Shown: positions 60,904-64,000 of the stretch, piece after piece
Numbering within the stretch: the first letter of the stretch is position 1
How the letters are laid out: the number at the start of each line of letters is the position of its first letter
Origin: Natrarchaeobaculum aegyptiacum
GTDB lineage: Archaea; Halobacteriota; Halobacteria; Halobacteriales; Natrialbaceae
Assembly (NCBI RefSeq): GCF_002156705.1
Contig: NZ_CP019893.1
Span: forward strand, 1,550,001 to 1,614,000
Reading direction: 5' to 3'
Length of the DNA stretch: 64,000 bases
The notes under the pieces: model-generated
Databases searched by the model: none
What the model was told of the DNA's origin: nothing
What the model saw: the letters and a program-made list of their open reading frames with translations, nothing else
Translations under genes and position numbers: made by a program

Positions 60904-61647
60904 ATGTTCAAGGCCATCGTGAGCGCGGAAACGCTCACCAGCGCGCTCGACTCGGTGAGCGTGCTGGTCGACGAGTGCAAGATCCACCTCGAGGCTGAGG
61001 GCCTCGAAATCCGTGCCGTCGACCCGGCGAACGTTGGAATGGTCGATCTCTCGCTCGACGCGGCCGCGTTCGAATCCTACGAGGCCGATGGCGGGACGAT
61101 CGGCGTCGACCTCTCGCGACTCGAGGACATCGCTGGCATGGCCGAATCCGGCCAGCTCATCCAGGTCGAACTCGACGAGGAGACCCGCAAACTGCACATC
61201 CAGATCGACGGGCTCGAGTACACCCTCGCGCTGATCGACCCCGACAGCATCCGTCAGGAACCCGACATCCCGAACCTCGACCTGCCCGCAGAGGTCGTCC
61301 TCGAGGGCAAGGACGTCAACCGCTCGGTGACGGCGGCGGACATGGTGAGCGACCACATCGCACTCGGCGTCGACGACGCCGAGGAGTACTTCTACGTCGA
61401 CGCGGAGGGTGACACCGACGACGTCCACCTCGAGCTCACCCAGGAGGACCTGATCGACCTGCAGGTCGGTGCTGCCCACTCGCTTTTCAGTCTCGACTAC
61501 CTCAAGGACATGAACAAGGCGATTCCCGGCGACGCCGAGGTCACGCTCGCACTCGGCGAGGAGTTCCCCGTCAAGATCTACTACGGCTTCGCGGAAGGAC
61601 AGGGGCAGGTCACGTACATGCTCGCGCCGCGGATCCAGAGCGACTGA
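60904..61647 (+). CDS. pcn: DNA polymerase sliding clamp (PCNA)
   Basis: 247 residues. The two PCNA folds are clear: [20 protein letters not shown] at the start, [42 protein letters not shown], the interdomain loop ([14 protein letters not shown]), [14 protein letters not shown] and the C-terminal [20 protein letters not shown] with LAPRIQ. It forms the trimeric ring that tethers polymerase, ligase and FEN1 through PIP boxes. Unusually acidic surfaces are typical of halophile PCNA. Its neighbourhood with priL (63724) is conserved in haloarchaea. Confidence 0.96.
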   Translation: MFKAIVSAETLTSALDSVSVLVDECKIHLEAEGLEIRAVDPANVGMVDLSLDAAAFESYEADGGTIGVDLSRLEDIAGMAESGQLIQVELDEETRKLHIQIDGLEYTLALIDPDSIRQEPDIPNLDLPAEVVLEGKDVNRSVTAADMVSDHIALGVDDAEEYFYVDAEGDTDDVHLELTQEDLIDLQVGAAHSLFSLDYLKDMNKAIPGDAEVTLALGEEFPVKIYYGFAEGQGQVTYMLAPRIQSD

Positions 61648-61759
61648 GTCTCAGGGTACTCACAGCGAGGGTCGCCGACCGCTGTCTTCGTACTGACACG
61701 ATATCGCCACGTGAACTGGACCCCCGGAGCTAGCCCGTTCGATCTCGTCAGCGTGTCGC

Positions 61760-62244
61760 GATGGTTACGTTCGTCGAGTTCACCACAGCCGTCCCGGCGA
61801 TCCCGTTCGACGCGCTATTCTCGGCCGCTCCACGGGCCACCATCGAACTCGAGCGTGACGCTGCGCTCTGCGATCGGCACCCGTGACGGCTGGACGGTTC
61901 ATATCCGAGCCGACGACCACGACCACCTGCGATCGTTCCAGCGGCGGTGTCGCGATCGACAGGTAGGAATCTCCATCTCACGGTTACACTCACTCGAGGA
62001 CGTCTCGGCGGACGACCGGCTCACGACGCCACAGCTCGAGGCGCTCGAACTCGCGTTCAGGCGGGGGTACGTCGACGATCCGCGGCGGGTGACCCTCGAC
62101 GACCTCGCGACCGACCTCGAGATCACGCGCCAGTCACTCGCAGGTCGACTTCGACGGGGACATCGCAACCTGCTGGCCCGCGTCTTCGGGTCGGACGGGC
62201 CGCCGCTCGAGCGGGTGCCGTCACACTCGTTCGCCGAAGACTGA
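61760..62244 (+). pseudogene. Frameshifted HTH-10 (bacterio-opsin activator-type) regulator
   Basis: The N-terminus reads well from ATG 61760 (MVTFVEFTTAVPAIPFDALF, then RATIELERD), a typical opening of this family, but stops at 61883-61885 after 41 codons. The C-terminal part is in another frame: GWTVHIRADDHDHLRSF, then the HTH-10 domain LTTPQLEALELAFRRGYVD, VTLDDLATDLEITRQSLAGRLRRG. The middle of the usual sensor domain is missing, so a deletion with frameshift around 61860-61885 is likely. An ATG at 61711 is open in the second frame, but its leading residues are Ser/Arg-rich noise. A sequencing error is possible, but would not restore the missing middle. Confidence 0.65.
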
Positions 62245-62321
62245 TCCCGCGAGAGTCCACTGGGAAAAACTCGCTACATAGTAAGGATCAAAGGCAACCG
62301 GACAGCCGTTCTAGAACGGGT

Positions 62322-62672
62322 ATGCCCTCCGCAGACGACCCAACAGACAGGGCCGTAAAGCGAGCCACGGCGACAGACGGGTTCGTCGTCACGTTCGACC
62401 CACTCCGTGAGCGGCCGAGTACCGCCGTCGTAAGCGGCGTCGCCTCGCTACTCGAGACCGATCCGCTCGAACTCGAGCCCATCTACGAGGGGGTCGAGCC
62501 GACCGCACTCGATTCGTTCGTCGAGCACGCCCAGCGAACCGGCGTCGACGGCGTCCACGAGCTGTGGTTCACCTACGAGGGATTCGACGTCGGCGTCCAG
62601 ACCGACGGTCGAATCGTGATCCGGGAGGCGACGGACGATCCGGCGAGCGTGGACTGGTCCGACGACGAGTAG
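62322..62672 (+). CDS. HalOD1 output-domain protein
   Basis: 116 residues. The HalOD1 pattern is visible: STAVVSGVASLLETDPLELEPIYEGVEPTALDSF, then ELWFTYEGFDVGVQTDGRIVI. This haloarchaea-specific domain appears alone or on signalling proteins and is presumed to be an output module; its partner is unknown. It lies 9 bp from the convergent hydrolase stop. A polar N-terminal ~20 residues precede the domain. Confidence 0.82.
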   Translation: MPSADDPTDRAVKRATATDGFVVTFDPLRERPSTAVVSGVASLLETDPLELEPIYEGVEPTALDSFVEHAQRTGVDGVHELWFTYEGFDVGVQTDGRIVIREATDDPASVDWSDDE

Positions 62673-62681
62673 CGCCGGATC

Positions 62682-63545
62682 TCAGTCGTGATCCGCCAGA
62701 AACCCGGAGAGGACCTCGTTGACGCGATCCGACGCCTCGATAAAGACGCAGTGTGAGCCCCCCTCGAGCAGTTCGAGTCGGGCGTCCGGAAGCTGGTCGG
62801 CGAGCAGTTCCGCGTTCCCGACGGGCACGACGCGGTCGTTCGTCCCGTGGCAGACGAGCGTCGGCACGCGAATCTCGCCGAGTCGGTCGCTGACGTCGAA
62901 TCCGAGGACCGCCGCGGCCTGTGCCTCTCGAGCGGGCTCGTCGGCGTCTTGCTCGAGTCGCCACTCGAGAATGCGGTCGATCAGGTGTGGATTCCGGTTG
63001 GTGAACTGTTCGTTGAACGCCGGCCGCATCCGCTGGCGGAACGTCTCGCGTTCGCTCGCGCCCTTTTTTACGTCGAACATCGCTTCTCGGGTCTCCTCGG
63101 GCACCGGAATCGCCTCCGGGCCGCCGGGGGTCGTACACAGCAGCGTGAGCGTCTCGACGCGGTTGTACTCGAGGGCGTACTGCAGGGCGATCATCCCGCC
63201 CATGCTCGCGCCGACGAGGTGGACGCGACGCGTCCCGACGTCGTCGAGGACGGCCTCGAGGTCGGCGGCCAGTCCGGCGATGGAGTAGCCGCCGAGTTTG
63301 CGCATAAGTGGGGTTCGCAGCTTCCGGGGAAGCCGTGGCAAGAGCGGGGGCAAGCCGGCGTCCGAACGGCCCGTCCCGCGGTTGTCGGGTGCGATCACGG
63401 GGCGCTCGCCGGCGACCGCTTCGCGTTGCCAGCGCCACATCCACCGACCGAAGCCAAGTCCCTGCACGAAGACGACCGGCGTCCCCACCGCGTCGGCCTC
63501 GTGTTCGTAGTAGATCGACACGCCGTCCCGGGTCGCACGTGGCAT
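62682..63545 (-). CDS. Alpha/beta hydrolase-fold enzyme
   Basis: 287 residues from ATG 63545 (MPRATRDGVSIYYEHE). Motifs: VVFVQGLGFGRWMWRWQ (oxyanion region), APDNRGTGRSD, nucleophile in VHLVGASMGGMIALQYAL, acid in CHGTNDRVVPVGN and His in LEGGSHCVFIE. It resembles 3-oxoadipate enol-lactonase and lipase-like hydrolases, so the substrate is open. It is divergent from priL. Confidence 0.88.
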   Translation of the reverse strand: MPRATRDGVSIYYEHEADAVGTPVVFVQGLGFGRWMWRWQREAVAGERPVIAPDNRGTGRSDAGLPPLLPRLPRKLRTPLMRKLGGYSIAGLAADLEAVLDDVGTRRVHLVGASMGGMIALQYALEYNRVETLTLLCTTPGGPEAIPVPEETREAMFDVKKGASERETFRQRMRPAFNEQFTNRNPHLIDRILEWRLEQDADEPAREAQAAAVLGFDVSDRLGEIRVPTLVCHGTNDRVVPVGNAELLADQLPDARLELLEGGSHCVFIEASDRVNEVLSGFLADHD

Positions 63546-63723
63546 AGACGAACCGACGTGTCGGGTGCCCTTGAAATCGACCCTCTCGGCGAACCGGCCG
63601 CCTGCGGCGACTTCCCCCGTTCTGGAGGTCGTTTCGAACGTCTGTAATACGGTTTTACTCTCGCCGGCCCGACCACCGATCCAACCAGATAGCTTATCCC
63701 ACCGGAGTAATATCGTTGTACCG

Positions 63724-64000
63724 ATGCAGCGACTCCACGCCCGGTATCCGTTCCTCGAGGCGGCCCGTGAGTCGGTGGCAGCGGAGGCCGTCGACCTCGC
63801 GAGCGTCGTCCAGTCTGACCGGGCGGTGGTCGAACGAGCGAGCCAACGTGTGATTACCGCCCTCGAGGAGGGCGAGACCGGGCCAATCCACCGCGACCCG
63901 CGCACGGAGTTACTCTCCTACCCGGTCGCCCGCGTCCTCGTCTCGCTGGTCGACGAACGCGTCCTCGTCCGGAAGTACGCCCGTGCGGAAGCAGCGACGG
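63724..64000 (+). CDS. priL: DNA primase large subunit, 5' end only
   Basis: The first 92 codons are present; the gene runs off the window. MQRLHARYPFLEAARESVAAEAVDLASVV, then LLSYPVARVLVSLVDERVLVRKYARAEA, is the conserved N-terminal helical domain of archaeal PriL (LhxRYPFL, SYPxARxLVS and the KYAxAEA element). PriL, with PriS, makes primers for replication; its Fe-S C-terminal domain lies outside. A CTTATCC element about 28 nt before the ATG is a plausible TATA box. Confidence 0.9.
   Translation, partial: MQRLHARYPFLEAARESVAAEAVDLASVVQSDRAVVERASQRVITALEEGETGPIHRDPRTELLSYPVARVLVSLVDERVLVRKYARAEAAT

Noticed and set aside
1-64000. CRISPR arrays
   Set aside because: No interspersed palindromic repeats of the right size; the only regular array (27137-27250) has no spacers.

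Overview
The window comes from a haloarchaeon (class Halobacteria, probably Natrialbales-like; the genus is inference). The support is high GC content, very acidic proteins, leaderless genes with TATA boxes about 28-33 nt upstream, Tat-dependent secretion with a two-domain TatC, HalX and HalOD1 signalling domains, a BofA-family membrane protein, PCNA and the primase large subunit PriL.

Layout. 1-2.4 kb holds toxin-antitoxin debris: a DUF5615-type toxin end, a HicB-like gene with an in-frame stop, and a UPF0175/DUF3368 pair lying between two imperfect ~235-bp direct repeats. 2.4-13.1 kb carries a 1,504-residue S-layer-like surface glycoprotein, a sugar-nucleotide epimerase, thiE-thiM, palindromic repeat DNA, a DEAD/H helicase, a BofA-like protein and tRNA-Pro(UGG). 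13.1-26.5 kb is an integrated temperate virus. It is bounded by a 14-bp duplication of the tRNA-Pro 3' end and follows the pleolipovirus plan: HUH replication initiator, four-TM VP3-like protein, Tat-exported VP4-like spike, two conserved membrane proteins, VP8-like ATPase. It also has a leftward block (membrane protein, nuclease-like protein, two PhiH1-type repressors) and a small-protein/integrase operon ending at attR. Two AT-rich genes in it look like acquired cargo. A shared TACGCAACC motif lies at the left end, on the start codon of the virion operon and at the repressor promoter, and could be the operator set of a lysogeny switch.

26.5-32.2 kb: a Tat lipoprotein, a 21-bp tandem repeat ahead of a small winged-helix gene, and a large secreted subtilase. 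32.2-42.4 kb: an ArsA-type ATPase, an ABC exporter, then a metal-homeostasis cluster (two COG0523 GTPases, a NikR-like regulator, a His-rich NicO/RcnA-like permease) with larE nearby. 42.4-46 kb: divergent tatCo and tatCt. 46-49.2 kb: an RHH regulator, rlmE and small conserved proteins. 49.3-52.4 kb: a processive GT2 synthase with a membrane-anchored deacetylase. 52.5-56.5 kb: three signalling proteins, the last with every sequence hallmark of a LOV blue-light histidine kinase. 56.5-64 kb: glmS with a GlmU-like nucleotidyltransferase, two hydrolases, pcn (PCNA), a decayed HTH-10 gene, a HalOD1 protein and the start of priL.

All calls come from reading the sequence; no database search was run.
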